Assembly (NCBI GenBank): GCA_002403095.1 | Contig: DHHC01000001.1 | Span: forward strand, 88,126 to 115,165 | Length of the DNA: 27,040 nt | Direction: 5' to 3' | Source of the DNA: Leptolinea sp. UBA4782 | Lineage (GTDB): Bacteria; Chloroflexota; Anaerolineae; Anaerolineales; Anaerolineaceae | Part shown: piece by piece, positions 1-8,655 of the stretch | How positions within the stretch are numbered: the first letter of the stretch is position 1 | How the letters are laid out: the number at the start of each line of letters is the position of its first letter | Translations under genes and position numbers: made by a program | The notes under the pieces: model-generated | What the model was told of the DNA's origin: nothing | Database searches by the model: none | The model's input: only the letters and a program-made list of their open reading frames with translations

Positions 1-1145
1 ACGAAAGGCACAATCCGGATTGGACTGTAGCCATGCAGCCCCAGCCCCAACGATAGGCCTGCCCAGATGAATTGGTTGCGGTCCTTATTTTTCAGTCCCT
101 TAACCAGGAAGTACATCATTGGTGCAACAAAAAGCGGGTAAAGCGGGAAGCGCAATCCCACCCGGCTGATCACATTCGGCCAGTAGGCAATGGCTGCCAG
201 GAAGAACGCGATCACACCCAGCCGTTTTCCGCCAATTTCCTTTGCCAGGAGGTATATGAAGGGGAGCGTGAGAAACCCCGCCAGCGCCGTTCCCAGTTTC
301 AGGCTCATGAATGAGATCCCAGTTCCGGCGGCAATAGAAATGAATGCGGTGAGGTACATCTGAATCGCTTCACGCCCGGTATTGCGCGGGAAGAAAATTG
401 AGGTTTGTCCATTGAGGACATCCATCACATCCATCAGTTTTTCAGCATGATCGCTGAACATCTCCCCAGGTACCTCACCCAGTTGATCAAAGCGGAAAAA
501 CAGCGCCAGCACCACCAGGGCAATACCCAGCCATACTCCCGGGTTGATGCGGATGGAAAAGCCTGACCTGCTGAAAATCCCTTTCATCCTCAACCAAAAT
601 CCAGGTGAGGCTGGTTTTCGCGGAATGAAAAACCCGGTAACAGTCAGAATGATGGCAATTATCCAGAGCGAAACGTTCAAAAAGTTGAAACGGTTGCCGC
701 CAAAAAACAGGAAAGCAGCCAGCATGAAGGGAACTGCCAGGAATATCCGCTTCCAGCGGATCGGGGCATCTTCCCAATCAGACGATTCTTCCATCTTTGC
801 AGGTATTTCCCACTTTTTCTGCCACAGCCCGTATCCCAGCATAATTACAGCCAGCAGGTAGAATAGCACAGCCAGGCCAACTTTCTGGTCTGGCGGCTCC
901 AGGAACCTCTGACCGACTACACCTAGGATGATTGCGCCTGCCACCTGCCAGGGGAAACCATGCCTGTCTCTTTGTCCTTTGCCCGCCAAAAGCTCATCGT
1001 CCAGCGCTTCATCCACCTTTGTGGATTCAACAGTAACACCGGCAACTGGCTCAGATTGCTCCTCCAGCCTGGCAAGGTCTATGGTCCTTTTTTTCCAGGG
1101 TGTCAGAATTTCTTTTATGTATTCCAGGATGCTCGGTTCAGGCAT
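1..1145 (-). CDS. GT39/ArnT-like membrane glycosyltransferase, C-terminus cut by window edge
   Basis: The frame is open from an ATG at 1145 down to base 1, giving 381 residues with no stop, so the gene continues outside the window. Residues 1-60 are polar. They are followed by about four hydrophobic segments (roughly 65-80, 90-107, 135-150, 158-174), then a canonical GT-C start: a membrane segment near 203-217 and an extracytoplasmic loop PGEMFSDHAEK (226-236), where acidic residues such as D232 match the usual catalytic position. More membrane segments follow (about 265-300, 308-322, 335-350, 358-372). Known members of this superfamily move a sugar from a polyprenyl-phosphate donor to a lipid or protein on the outer face of the membrane. 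The roughly 200-residue N-terminal extension is longer than usual. It is the last visible gene of the minus-strand glycan cassette. The family call is firm; donor and acceptor are unknown. Confidence 0.8.
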   Translation of the reverse strand, partial: MPEPSILEYIKEILTPWKKRTIDLARLEEQSEPVAGVTVESTKVDEALDDELLAGKGQRDRHGFPWQVAGAIILGVVGQRFLEPPDQKVGLAVLFYLLAVIMLGYGLWQKKWEIPAKMEESSDWEDAPIRWKRIFLAVPFMLAAFLFFGGNRFNFLNVSLWIIAIILTVTGFFIPRKPASPGFWLRMKGIFSRSGFSIRINPGVWLGIALVVLALFFRFDQLGEVPGEMFSDHAEKLMDVMDVLNGQTSIFFPRNTGREAIQMYLTAFISIAAGTGISFMSLKLGTALAGFLTLPFIYLLAKEIGGKRLGVIAFFLAAIAYWPNVISRVGLRFPLYPLFVAPMMYFLVKGLKNKDRNQFIWAGLSLGLGLHGYSPIRIVPF

Positions 1146-1175
1146 GCGAATAATCCATTGTGTCAGGCTGACATA

Positions 1176-1199
1176 ATTATAGCCTGTGAAATGCAGGCT
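1176..1199 (-). promoter_or_regulatory. Possible promoter with overlapping inverted repeat before the GT39 gene
   Basis: In the 74-base gap before the GT39 gene, the minus strand carries a perfect TATAAT (1176-1181) about 30 bases before the ATG. The -35 region is poor. Immediately upstream is a 6-bp inverted repeat, AGCCTG (1181-1186) and CAGGCT (1194-1199), with a 7-base spacer. It could be a protein site or a small hairpin. It has no T-run typical of a terminator. It may give the GT39 gene a secondary start within the operon. Confidence 0.35.
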
Positions 1200-1219
1200 T
1201 TGTACCAGGTGATGCCCTA

Positions 1220-2038
1220 TTATACTTTTCGGGTAATGTAAAAGGAATATGAACCCTGCGGCTGGCGGCGGGTTTCTTTATAGTACTTTTTTGTGATCAG
1301 GCGGGTTAAAGACAAACTCCATTTTGCCGGGACAACAATCCAGCGCCGGAACAGGAAATGCATTACCAGGGAAGGCAGTCCAAAATAATGGCCCCATTCC
1401 AGCACATGCGTGGCAGCAGGAGAAAAATAGTCCCACTGTTCCTCGATCGTTAATCCAGCCTTACGCAACCTCTCCTGCCAGGTTTTAAGGTCATCGCAAT
1501 GGTGGTGCCTTGAGATGCGGTTAAAAAACCTGCGGTAAACCTCAGCCAGCCTTTTCAGCCCGATACGGTCCAAAGCTGATGAGACAGACAGGTTCGCAAG
1601 GAACCTGTGGTTGGGAACACAAAAAACGAATTTTGCCCCGGGTTTCAGCACCCGCACTACTTCTTCCATAACCGGATCGAGGTTTTCGATATGCTCAAGC
1701 ACCGAATTGCTCATAGCGCTGGCAAAATAGCCGTCAGGGAATGGAAGCTGTGCTCCCTGCCCGTGTACTGCCACACAATAGCTTTTCCGCCTGGCAGCCT
1801 GCCGCAATGGACCCGTCCAGGGATCCAGGCCGGTGTCAATTTGGGTTTCAAATGCGGTGGTCACAAAATGACCGTCCCCGCATCCCAGGTCCAGGATTGG
1901 CTGCTCAAGCGGGATATCCTGGTATTCGCGCGCCTCAACCGCCCGTAAAAGCGCCCGGAAATAAGGCAACTCTTTGATATTCAGCCAGTAAGGATCCTGG
2001 CTTTGGGGTTGGGCATACCGGGGTGCCTGGCTGATCAT
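1220..2038 (-). CDS. Class I SAM-dependent methyltransferase of the glycan cassette
   Basis: A 272-residue protein. It shows the SAM-binding motif I, LDLGCGDGHF (49-58), then an acidic residue after the second strand (GLDPW), the FPDGYFASAMSNSVLEHI segment typical of Methyltransf_11 proteins, and VLKPGAKFVFCVPN as the later strand. The C-terminal part (about 160-272) has aromatic and hydrophobic stretches (VMHFLFRRWIVVPAKW) that may lie against the membrane. Its ATG overlaps the stop of the upstream GT4 gene as ATGA, so the two are probably translationally coupled. Context suggests it methylates a sugar or a lipid-linked intermediate, but the substrate cannot be read from the sequence. Confidence 0.85.
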   Translation of the reverse strand: MISQAPRYAQPQSQDPYWLNIKELPYFRALLRAVEAREYQDIPLEQPILDLGCGDGHFVTTAFETQIDTGLDPWTGPLRQAARRKSYCVAVHGQGAQLPFPDGYFASAMSNSVLEHIENLDPVMEEVVRVLKPGAKFVFCVPNHRFLANLSVSSALDRIGLKRLAEVYRRFFNRISRHHHCDDLKTWQERLRKAGLTIEEQWDYFSPAATHVLEWGHYFGLPSLVMHFLFRRWIVVPAKWSLSLTRLITKKYYKETRRQPQGSYSFYITRKV

Positions 2039-3210
2039 TTTCTGCCGTTGTGAAGGTCTTTCAGGAGGTTTTCAAATAATTGTTCATATTCCCTGGCTAC
2101 CTGGTCGGGAATGTAATGGGATGCTACTTCGCGCGGGTCCTGCCGGTACTGTGCAGGATCTGCCAGGATCTTGTTAATTGCCTCTCCCAGCGTAGTAGAA
2201 TCACCGATCGGGACAACTTCACCCATCTGGTGCATCTGCACCGGCCGGCGCACCCCTGGCAGGTTGGATGCCACGCATGGTACTCCATTCATCATGGCTT
2301 CAATTTGGACCAGGCCGAAGGCCTCGGTTGAATTTAGACTTGGCAAAACATGCACATCGAGGTTGGGGTAATAGGCTGCCATAGCAGCCGGGTCCAAGGT
2401 GCCCATGAAATGCCATGTGCCGGCTTTTTCATATTTATGGATACGCGGCATCAACCGGGCGGCATATTCTTGTTCTCCAAGAATATTCTGGTAAGGGCCG
2501 GCAAACCAGACCTGGGCATCAGGCTGTTTTTCGAGAACTTTAGGAAGAGCATCCAGCAGGATCTCCACACCTTTTTCAGTGGCGAACCTGGCAGCCATGC
2601 CAATTACCGGCTTTTTCCCAAGCGGGTTATGTTGAAAGGCAAATTGCCTGATCTCTTCGGGAGATGCAACCGGCAGTTCAACCGGCGGCAGGATGGTTTG
2701 CAGCTTATCCATATACCGCCGCAAGTAGCTGGAATTCTCTGCGTAATCCTGGGTATAGGTAACGATCCGGTGGGTGAATGTCGCAGCCAATGTGTTCATC
2801 AGCTTGACTGCCTGGTTGGCTGCCCAGCTGATGACCCCGTGCGGGAGAAGCAGGTCGCAATGGTAGGTTATGACCGTTGGTTTTTTGGATAACCTGCCGC
2901 GCAAAGCTACACCGGCGGCATCAAATTGCGGCAAGTGCAGCTGGATTACATCATGCTGTTTTACCAGGCGGGTCGCAGTCAGGCCGAATTTCGGCATGAT
3001 CACACCCTTGCTGATCCGGAAGCTGACCGGCACACGCATAACTTTAACGCCCTCACATTCTTCTTCAAGGGCAAGGGTTTTATCATACTGCGAAGTGAGT
3101 ACAGTTACCTGGTGGCCTCTTCGTACCAGGGCTTTTGCCAGCCTCTCAGCGTAGATGGTCAACCCGCTTGTATGCGGGCGGTAATAGGTTAAAACTACCA
3201 GGATTCGCAT
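2035..3210 (-). CDS. GT4-family glycosyltransferase (GT-B fold)
   Basis: A 391-residue protein with the two Rossmann-like domains of GT-B enzymes. The N-terminal acceptor domain begins MRILVVLTYYRPHTSG with the glycine-containing loop near 15-16. The C-terminal nucleotide-sugar domain starts near 200 (PVIGMAARFATEKG) and carries the family's E-x7-E signature, E296 and E304, in STEAFGLVQIEAM. Family members add a hexose or similar sugar from a nucleotide donor, with retention of configuration, usually on the inner face of the membrane. There are 12 bases between it and the epimerase gene upstream, and its end overlaps the methyltransferase start. The ribosome site before the ATG is weak, suggesting coupling to the preceding gene. 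The exact sugar is unknown. Confidence 0.88.
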   Translation of the reverse strand: MRILVVLTYYRPHTSGLTIYAERLAKALVRRGHQVTVLTSQYDKTLALEEECEGVKVMRVPVSFRISKGVIMPKFGLTATRLVKQHDVIQLHLPQFDAAGVALRGRLSKKPTVITYHCDLLLPHGVISWAANQAVKLMNTLAATFTHRIVTYTQDYAENSSYLRRYMDKLQTILPPVELPVASPEEIRQFAFQHNPLGKKPVIGMAARFATEKGVEILLDALPKVLEKQPDAQVWFAGPYQNILGEQEYAARLMPRIHKYEKAGTWHFMGTLDPAAMAAYYPNLDVHVLPSLNSTEAFGLVQIEAMMNGVPCVASNLPGVRRPVQMHQMGEVVPIGDSTTLGEAINKILADPAQYRQDPREVASHYIPDQVAREYEQLFENLLKDLHNGRK

Positions 3211-3222
3211 CAGTGGTTTTCT

Positions 3223-4248
3223 CTATGAAGGCTTGACTCCCTGTTGGACCCAGCGGAAGAGTTTCTCGATCCCTTCCTCAACACTCACCTTGGGAGCCCA
3301 TTTGAGGTCACGGCTTGCTTTACGGATATCTGAAACATACACTTTCTGGTCGCCAGGGCGCCAATCCCCCCAGGATACATCCAGGGGTTTTCCAATCAGC
3401 CTCTCCAGGATGGGTTGGAATTCCGTCCATACAGACAGGACATTTTTGGCACCGCCGCCAATGTTATAAACCTGTCCCGAACTAACGGATGGATTTTCGA
3501 TGGCGGCATCATAAGCATTTAGCAGGTCCTCCACAAACAGGATATCACGTACCTGCTTGCCATCCCCGTAAATGCTGATCCTTTTACCGGTCAGGGCAGC
3601 AATCACAAACCATGCCACCCAACCCTGGTCCTCAATGCCATACTGGCGCGGACCATAGATGCAGCTCTGGCGAAAAACAACCGTAGGCATCCCATAAATG
3701 CGGGCATAATCCCGGACGTACTGGTCGCCGGCGCCTTTCGAACAGCCGTAGGGAGAGTGAAAATCCAGCGGCTGGGATTCGGAGATCCCATCGGGAAAAT
3801 CAGCATAGCGGTAACGGGTTGGCTCCTCAACGATGGCTACATCATCCATCCCTCCATACACTTTATTGGTGGAGGCATAGAGAAAGAGGGGGTTCCTGCC
3901 TGACAGCCTGGCTGCTTCCAGGGTATTAAAGGTTCCCAGCGCGTTGACCTCAAAATCCTCACGCGGGTGAGTTACAGATGTGGTCACTGCCACCTGGGCA
4001 GCCAGGTGCACGATAACATCAGCTTGTTTGGCTGCCCTGGCAACCTGCTCTGTTTCACGCACATCCCCCAGCACCAGGTCAACACCTTTTTCGCCGTACA
4101 CTTCTTTTAGCCAGCGGATATTGCGGACTGCTCCAGCTCGGCTGAGATTATCAAATATGGTGACTGTTTCACCACGCTGCAGTAAGCGGTTTACATAGTT
4201 TGAACCAATGAAACCTGCCCCCCCGGTAATCAAGTAATGCTTGCCCAT
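3223..4248 (-). CDS. NAD-dependent sugar epimerase/dehydratase, CDP-paratose 2-epimerase-like
   Basis: A 341-residue extended short-chain dehydrogenase. It has the dinucleotide loop GGAGFIG (9-15), HLAAQVAVTTS (81-91), the active-site pair S126/T127 in ASTNKVYG, and the Y167-x3-K171 catalytic motif in HSPYGCSKGAGDQYV. From memory, the stretches TNKVYG, LDFHSPYGCSKGA, TVVFRQSCIYG and DQGWVAWF closely track CDP-tyvelose (CDP-paratose 2-) epimerases rather than UDP-glucose epimerases. No CDP-glucose synthase or dehydratase lies in the window, so the natural substrate is open. A GGAG six bases before the ATG sits inside the end of the upstream gene, so the two are expressed together. Confidence 0.8.
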   Translation of the reverse strand: MGKHYLITGGAGFIGSNYVNRLLQRGETVTIFDNLSRAGAVRNIRWLKEVYGEKGVDLVLGDVRETEQVARAAKQADVIVHLAAQVAVTTSVTHPREDFEVNALGTFNTLEAARLSGRNPLFLYASTNKVYGGMDDVAIVEEPTRYRYADFPDGISESQPLDFHSPYGCSKGAGDQYVRDYARIYGMPTVVFRQSCIYGPRQYGIEDQGWVAWFVIAALTGKRISIYGDGKQVRDILFVEDLLNAYDAAIENPSVSSGQVYNIGGGAKNVLSVWTEFQPILERLIGKPLDVSWGDWRPGDQKVYVSDIRKASRDLKWAPKVSVEEGIEKLFRWVQQGVKPS

Positions 4249-4251
4249 CGT

Positions 4252-5286
4252 TTACTCCATTTCTTCTTTTGCCGGTTCGGATTTTTGGCTGCTTTGAACC
4301 CGGTTGAAAAGGCTGCCTAACGATAACCCGTCACGGGTGATTCCCCATACGCCAAAAATTCCGGTAAAAGCAAATTGCAGGAAGTGCATCGCAATCGCAT
4401 ATCCGAGCGCAACCGATTCGGCCACCCTGAGGATTGCCAGGCCGCCGACCATGGCGGCTTCATACACACCCAGCGCGGCAGGAGCTGATGGAACCGCAAC
4501 CCCTAATGCCAGGATGCTTTCCACAAATGCTGCCTGCCAGAGCAAAGTACCCGGAACCATTGGCACCAGCATGACATAATACAACAGCAGCCACATCAGC
4601 CAGGATAGGGCGATCAAACCCAACACTGCCAGGAACTTTAACGGCGAATTAAGGATTTGAAAACCTTCCAGCAGGCTGTTCAACCGGGGAGCGACCCAGC
4701 GGCTGATCCAGGCATTCTTTTGGGTAACCTTCTCCATCCAATTCTTGACTTTTTGTGTATTGGCAGAGATAAAGAACAGGATACCAAAACCTGCCGTCAC
4801 AAATATCAGGGCAATCACTGCAACTGATTTTGCCCATTCTGCGCCAATTGCAAAAGGCAGGGTAGCCAGCAGCATCCCGGCAGCTATGCCTATATCCAGC
4901 GCTCTTTCAATTATGATTGTAGAGAGGACATGAAAAGTGCCCAACCTGGTGTTTTGCCCCATGATTATTGCCCTGCCAAACTCGCCAGCCTTGAGCGGGA
5001 ACAAGTTATTGAGCAAATATCCTTCATTAATAATCAGAAATGTATAGAATAAGGAAGGACGGGTACTGCCGAGCATGATCCGCCATGCCTGCGCCCGCAG
5101 GATGAGAGAGAGAAATGTCAGAAGAATGGCCATCAACAGGCTGACAAGACTCACCGAGAGGAATGCCGCTTTCAGATCCTGCCAGGAAACCAGGTTAATG
5201 AGGACGATAACCGCAACCAGGCTGATCAACAATCCTGGTAGCCAGCGGCCGTACCTTCGCCAAAATGAGCCGGGAGAAGCGCTCAT
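4252..5286 (-). CDS. LPG-synthase-type transmembrane protein (UPF0104/AglD-like)
   Basis: A 344-residue integral membrane protein with about eight hydrophobic segments (for example near 17-35, 42-63, 120-140, 150-170, 215-240, 255-290). The motifs NEGYLLNNLFPLKAGEFGRA and, later, AVPSAPAALGVYEA are the glycine/proline-rich signatures of the lysylphosphatidylglycerol synthase transmembrane family. Relatives act as putative lipid flippases or as partners of glycosyltransferases that move lipid-linked sugars. It lacks the soluble aminoacyl-transferase domain of MprF, so it is not expected to lysylate lipid. The ATG at 5286 overlaps the lepA stop as TGATG, with GGAGGAG just upstream; a GTG at 5289 is an alternative start. 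Confidence 0.82.
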   Translation of the reverse strand: MSASPGSFWRRYGRWLPGLLISLVAVIVLINLVSWQDLKAAFLSVSLVSLLMAILLTFLSLILRAQAWRIMLGSTRPSLFYTFLIINEGYLLNNLFPLKAGEFGRAIIMGQNTRLGTFHVLSTIIIERALDIGIAAGMLLATLPFAIGAEWAKSVAVIALIFVTAGFGILFFISANTQKVKNWMEKVTQKNAWISRWVAPRLNSLLEGFQILNSPLKFLAVLGLIALSWLMWLLLYYVMLVPMVPGTLLWQAAFVESILALGVAVPSAPAALGVYEAAMVGGLAILRVAESVALGYAIAMHFLQFAFTGIFGVWGITRDGLSLGSLFNRVQSSQKSEPAKEEME

Positions 5287-7088
5287 CACTCCTCCTCCAG
5301 CTTGAGCATTGCCATGAAAGCGTCCTGGGGGATCTCTACATTACCCACCATTTTCATACGGCGCTTGCCCTTTTTCTGCTTTTCGAGCAGTTTTTTCTTG
5401 CGGGTAATGTCGCCGCCGTAGCATTTTGCCAGCACATCCTTACGGGTGGCTTTAACATTTGCGCGTGAGATAATGCGTCCATTGGCTGAAGCCTGGATGG
5501 CAACGTCAAACAATTGGCGCGGAATGAGTTCCTTCAGCTTGGTCACCAGGCGCTGTCCCTGGTGATAAGCATTCTCCTTATGGACGATCATGGCCAGCGC
5601 ATCTACCTGTTCACCGCCAACCAGCACTTCCAGGCGGGTGAGATTGCCTGGGCGGTATTCGAGGAACTGGTAGTCCATTGAAGCATACCCGCGTGAGCGG
5701 CTTTTTACCTCATCGAAAAAGTTGACCAGGATCTCAGAAAGGGGGATTTCAAAATTCAACTGCACCCGGTTCGGTGCAGGATACTCCTGTGATTGGAAGA
5801 TGCCGCGCCGCTTTTTTACCAGCTCCATGAGTGTGCCAAAGTACTCGGTGGGTGTAAAAAGCTCCAGCAGCATCCAGGGTTCGCGAATCTCAAGAATCTT
5901 GTCCTCTGCAGGCATTTGGGCTGGGCTGTCAATCACAATCGTTTCCCCGGTGATCATTTCCACTTCATACTCAACCGATGGCGCAGTGACTACGATATCC
6001 AGGTCGTACTCGCGTTCCAGCCGCTCCTGGATGATCTCCATGTGAAACAAACCCAGGAAACCGCAGCGAAACCCGAAGTTTAATGCCTGGGAAGTCTCAG
6101 GCTCATAGACCAGCGAAGCATCATTTAATTGCAGTTTTTCGAGGGCTTCTTTCAGGTCAGGATAATCTTCACCCTCAACCGGGTAAATGCCGGCATACAC
6201 CATTGGTTTGGGTTTCCGGTAGCCTGGCAGCGGTTCACCGGCAGGTCTGGATGTCAGTGTGACAGTGTCGCCAACGCGGCATTCCTTCACGGTTTTCAGG
6301 CCGGTGGCTATATACCCTACATCGCCCGTATCCAGGGTTTGGACCGGGTTAAAGATCGGAGAAAAGATCCCGATTTCGACCGGTTTTACATCCACCGCGG
6401 TCGCCATCATCCGTAACGATTCGCCGTGTTTCATCTGCCCATCCACGATGCGGATGTAAGCGACAACCCCTTTATATGGATCATAATGGGAGTCGAAGAT
6501 CAACGCCCGCAGCGGGTTTTCGGGTTCTCCACGTGGAGGGGGCACCTTACTCACCACTGCTTCGAGCACAGCATCTATGTTCAGGCCTTCCTTTGCTGAA
6601 ACCCTCAAGACCGAATCCGCCGGCACGCCCAAGAGGCTGCTGATATCTTCGGCAACTTCATCCGGCCGGGCTGAGATCAGATCGATTTTGTTGATGACCG
6701 GGATAATGGTGAGGTCAGATTCGATTGCCAGGTACAGGTTTGCCAGTGTCTGGGCTTCGATACCCTGGGTGGCGTCCACCACCAGCACAGCGCCTTCGCA
6801 GGCTGCCAGCGCCCTGTCCACCTCATAGTGAAAGTCAACATGTCCAGGGGTATCAATCAGGTTCAGTTCATAGTCATTACCATCCGCAGCCGTGTAATTC
6901 ATGCGTACAGCAGATGCCTTGATCGTCACCCCTTTTTCGCGTTCCAGGTCCATGCTGTCCAGGATCTGGTCCATCATCTCCCGGTCGGATACGGTATGGG
7001 TCAACTGCAGCATCCGGTCAGCCAGGGTTGACTTGCCATGGTCCACATGAGCGATAATGCAGAAATTACGAATATGCGAAGTGATCAT
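5286..7088 (-). CDS. lepA: Elongation factor 4 (ribosomal back-translocase LepA)
   Basis: A translational GTPase of 600 residues from the chosen start, the normal length for EF4. G1 is AHVDHGKST (13-21), G3 is DTPGH (79-83) and G4 is NKID (133-136). Domain II follows, then the LepA-specific C-terminal region ending near TRKKKLLEKQKKGKRRMK. EF4 binds stalled or mistranslocated ribosomes. The frame stays open upstream to TTG 7142 and ATG 7118, but the family normally begins a few residues before HIRNFCIIAHVDHGK, so I chose ATG 7088. No clear ribosome site precedes any candidate. It lies between a PH-domain protein and the glycan cassette and shares a one-base stop/start overlap with the latter. 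Confidence 0.95.
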   Translation of the reverse strand: MITSHIRNFCIIAHVDHGKSTLADRMLQLTHTVSDREMMDQILDSMDLEREKGVTIKASAVRMNYTAADGNDYELNLIDTPGHVDFHYEVDRALAACEGAVLVVDATQGIEAQTLANLYLAIESDLTIIPVINKIDLISARPDEVAEDISSLLGVPADSVLRVSAKEGLNIDAVLEAVVSKVPPPRGEPENPLRALIFDSHYDPYKGVVAYIRIVDGQMKHGESLRMMATAVDVKPVEIGIFSPIFNPVQTLDTGDVGYIATGLKTVKECRVGDTVTLTSRPAGEPLPGYRKPKPMVYAGIYPVEGEDYPDLKEALEKLQLNDASLVYEPETSQALNFGFRCGFLGLFHMEIIQERLEREYDLDIVVTAPSVEYEVEMITGETIVIDSPAQMPAEDKILEIREPWMLLELFTPTEYFGTLMELVKKRRGIFQSQEYPAPNRVQLNFEIPLSEILVNFFDEVKSRSRGYASMDYQFLEYRPGNLTRLEVLVGGEQVDALAMIVHKENAYHQGQRLVTKLKELIPRQLFDVAIQASANGRIISRANVKATRKDVLAKCYGGDITRKKKLLEKQKKGKRRMKMVGNVEIPQDAFMAMLKLEEE

Positions 7089-7151
7089 AGACGCAGCAAA
7101 GTATACCTTATTCTGCATCCAATCCGAAGGTGCGCCTGTCAATTCCGGGAG

Positions 7152-7817
7152 CTAGAACCGAGCCAGCAGATCTTTTTTCTTTGCCTGAAATTCCTCTTCG
7201 GTGATGATGCCTTTTTGGCGTAATGCATCCAGCTCTTGCAGCATATCCGGTACTGCTACTGCGGCAGGAACAGATTTTACGCGCGGGATCACCCTCCCGC
7301 TGTCATCACCATCCCCCAGCCGGTTTTTCGCATTCAACATGGTCGTCTTCACCTTCACCGGGTTGCCGATCCTGCGGAAGACATTCACCCCCAGTTCGCT
7401 CGCAGTAAGGATCTCGAGGTCACCGTAATTAAATAGCCTGCCCCAAAATGATTGCACCATTTTCACATCATTCACTTTTTCCAGTGAAGAATCGGTGACT
7501 TGCTTGTTAATGATCCCGGAAACCTGGATCACCCGCCGGCTGGTAATAATGAATTGCTTGTTCGCCCACACCAGCACATCATGCACCAGGCCGATGAGCG
7601 GAAAGAGCAGCAGCAGACCGCCTGCAATCCAGACCGTGATCGACCAGATGCCGGTTGGTACAGCCAGGATAAACACCAGCGAAATGGCAATGCTGAATAA
7701 TGCGATCAGGAAAATTTCAAGGAGAATATTTCCGAACAACACCAGCCCATGCTGCCTGGTGATTAACATGATTTCTTCATTTTCACTCAGCATTTGCTTG
7801 ATATATCCGTTTGCCAT
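7152..7817 (-). CDS. Two-TM bacterial PH-domain protein with C-terminal SHOCT helix pair
   Basis: A 221-residue protein from an ATG with GGAGG four bases upstream; the frame extends 11 codons further but without a ribosome site. Two membrane helices lie at about 25-51 and 57-80. A bacterial PH domain (bPH_2) follows at about 86-165: NKQFIITSRRVIQVSGIINK, then SLEKVNDVKM and YGDLEILTAS. The last 30 residues (MLQELDALRQKGIITEEEF, then QAKKKDLL) match the SHOCT short C-terminal domain. Function is not established for this architecture; membrane-associated scaffolding is plausible. It sits 40 bases after tlyA and before lepA in the same direction. Confidence 0.85.
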   Translation of the reverse strand: MANGYIKQMLSENEEIMLITRQHGLVLFGNILLEIFLIALFSIAISLVFILAVPTGIWSITVWIAGGLLLLFPLIGLVHDVLVWANKQFIITSRRVIQVSGIINKQVTDSSLEKVNDVKMVQSFWGRLFNYGDLEILTASELGVNVFRRIGNPVKVKTTMLNAKNRLGDGDDSGRVIPRVKSVPAAVAVPDMLQELDALRQKGIITEEEFQAKKKDLLARF

Positions 7818-7857
7818 CGTACCTCCAGCTGTCTCCAATGGATAAAACAATTATCCA

Positions 7858-8649
7858 TTAATCATTCGTGAAATGCAATGAGGATATCAAATGCTCAATA
7901 TCACCGGTTCCATTACCGGGGTATGAGAGGTGCAGTAAAAACTCACGGTTGCCTTTCGGTCCCAGGATTGGCGAAGTGATCAATCCATGCAGGTCGAATT
8001 CTTCTGTCCTGGCCTGTTCCAGGACATCAGCCAGCACCTGAATGTGAATGGCAGGATCCCGGATTACACCCTCACCCTTCGCAGTCTGCTTTCTGCCGGC
8101 TTCAAACTGCGGCTTTATCAGCGCTACAACCTGCCCGCCTGCACCACCAAACCAGGTTTTAATGACTGGCCAAAAGACCTTAAGAGAAATAAATGATGCA
8201 TCAATTACCACAAGTTGGATTTTTTCAGGCAAGGACCGGACATAGCGGGCATTGGTACGTTCCATCACCACCACCCGCGGGTGATTGCGTAGCGACCAGT
8301 GCAGCTGCCCGTAACCGACATCAATTGCGTACACCCTGACAGCCCCATGCTGCAACAGGCAGTCGGTAAAACCGCCAGTGGATGCACCGATATCGGCGCA
8401 GATCCACCCGTCCAGTGCGTCCAAACCGAAGGCAGCCAGCGCTGCCTCAAGTTTTTCACCGCCGCGCGAAACAAACCTGGCAGCTTCCTTGAGCTGGATC
8501 TCCGCATCTGTATCAAACTTATCCGAAGGTCTGACCGCCATTTCCCCATTCACCAAGACCTGGCCGGCCATGATCAGGCGCTGTGCCAGGCTGCGGCTTT
8601 CAGCCAATCCACGGTCGGCAACCAGGATATCCAGGCGTTCTTTGGTCAT
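7858..8649 (-). CDS. tlyA: TlyA-family rRNA 2'-O-methyltransferase
   Basis: A 263-residue protein with an N-terminal S4 RNA-binding domain (about 1-64, RLDILVADRGLAESRSLAQR) and a C-terminal FtsJ-like methyltransferase domain. The SAM loop is ADIGASTGGFT (85-95). Residues matching the K-D-K set of 2'-O-methyltransferases are K66 (RGGEKLEAAL), D150 (VIDASFIS) and K179 (LIKPQFE). Characterised TlyA proteins methylate 16S and/or 23S rRNA ribose positions and influence capreomycin sensitivity; some homologues are called haemolysins. The start is fixed by the family N-terminus. The ATG has only AAAGG directly against it, and the predicted promoter would begin transcription almost at the ATG, so translation may be leaderless. 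First gene of the minus-strand run. Confidence 0.93.
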   Translation of the reverse strand: MTKERLDILVADRGLAESRSLAQRLIMAGQVLVNGEMAVRPSDKFDTDAEIQLKEAARFVSRGGEKLEAALAAFGLDALDGWICADIGASTGGFTDCLLQHGAVRVYAIDVGYGQLHWSLRNHPRVVVMERTNARYVRSLPEKIQLVVIDASFISLKVFWPVIKTWFGGAGGQVVALIKPQFEAGRKQTAKGEGVIRDPAIHIQVLADVLEQARTEEFDLHGLITSPILGPKGNREFLLHLSYPGNGTGDIEHLISSLHFTND

Positions 8650-8655
8650 CCTTTC

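Noticed and set aside
487..777. Minus-strand 96-codon open frame, with several plus-strand frames across 72-1241
   Set aside because: All lie inside the GT39 gene in other frames, lack ribosome sites and show no family motifs.
7089..7142. TTG or ATG starts adding up to 18 residues to LepA, and TTGACA at the TTG as a -35 box
   Set aside because: The extra residues do not resemble LepA. The only -10-like TATACT is 31 bases from the TTGACA, too far for a promoter.
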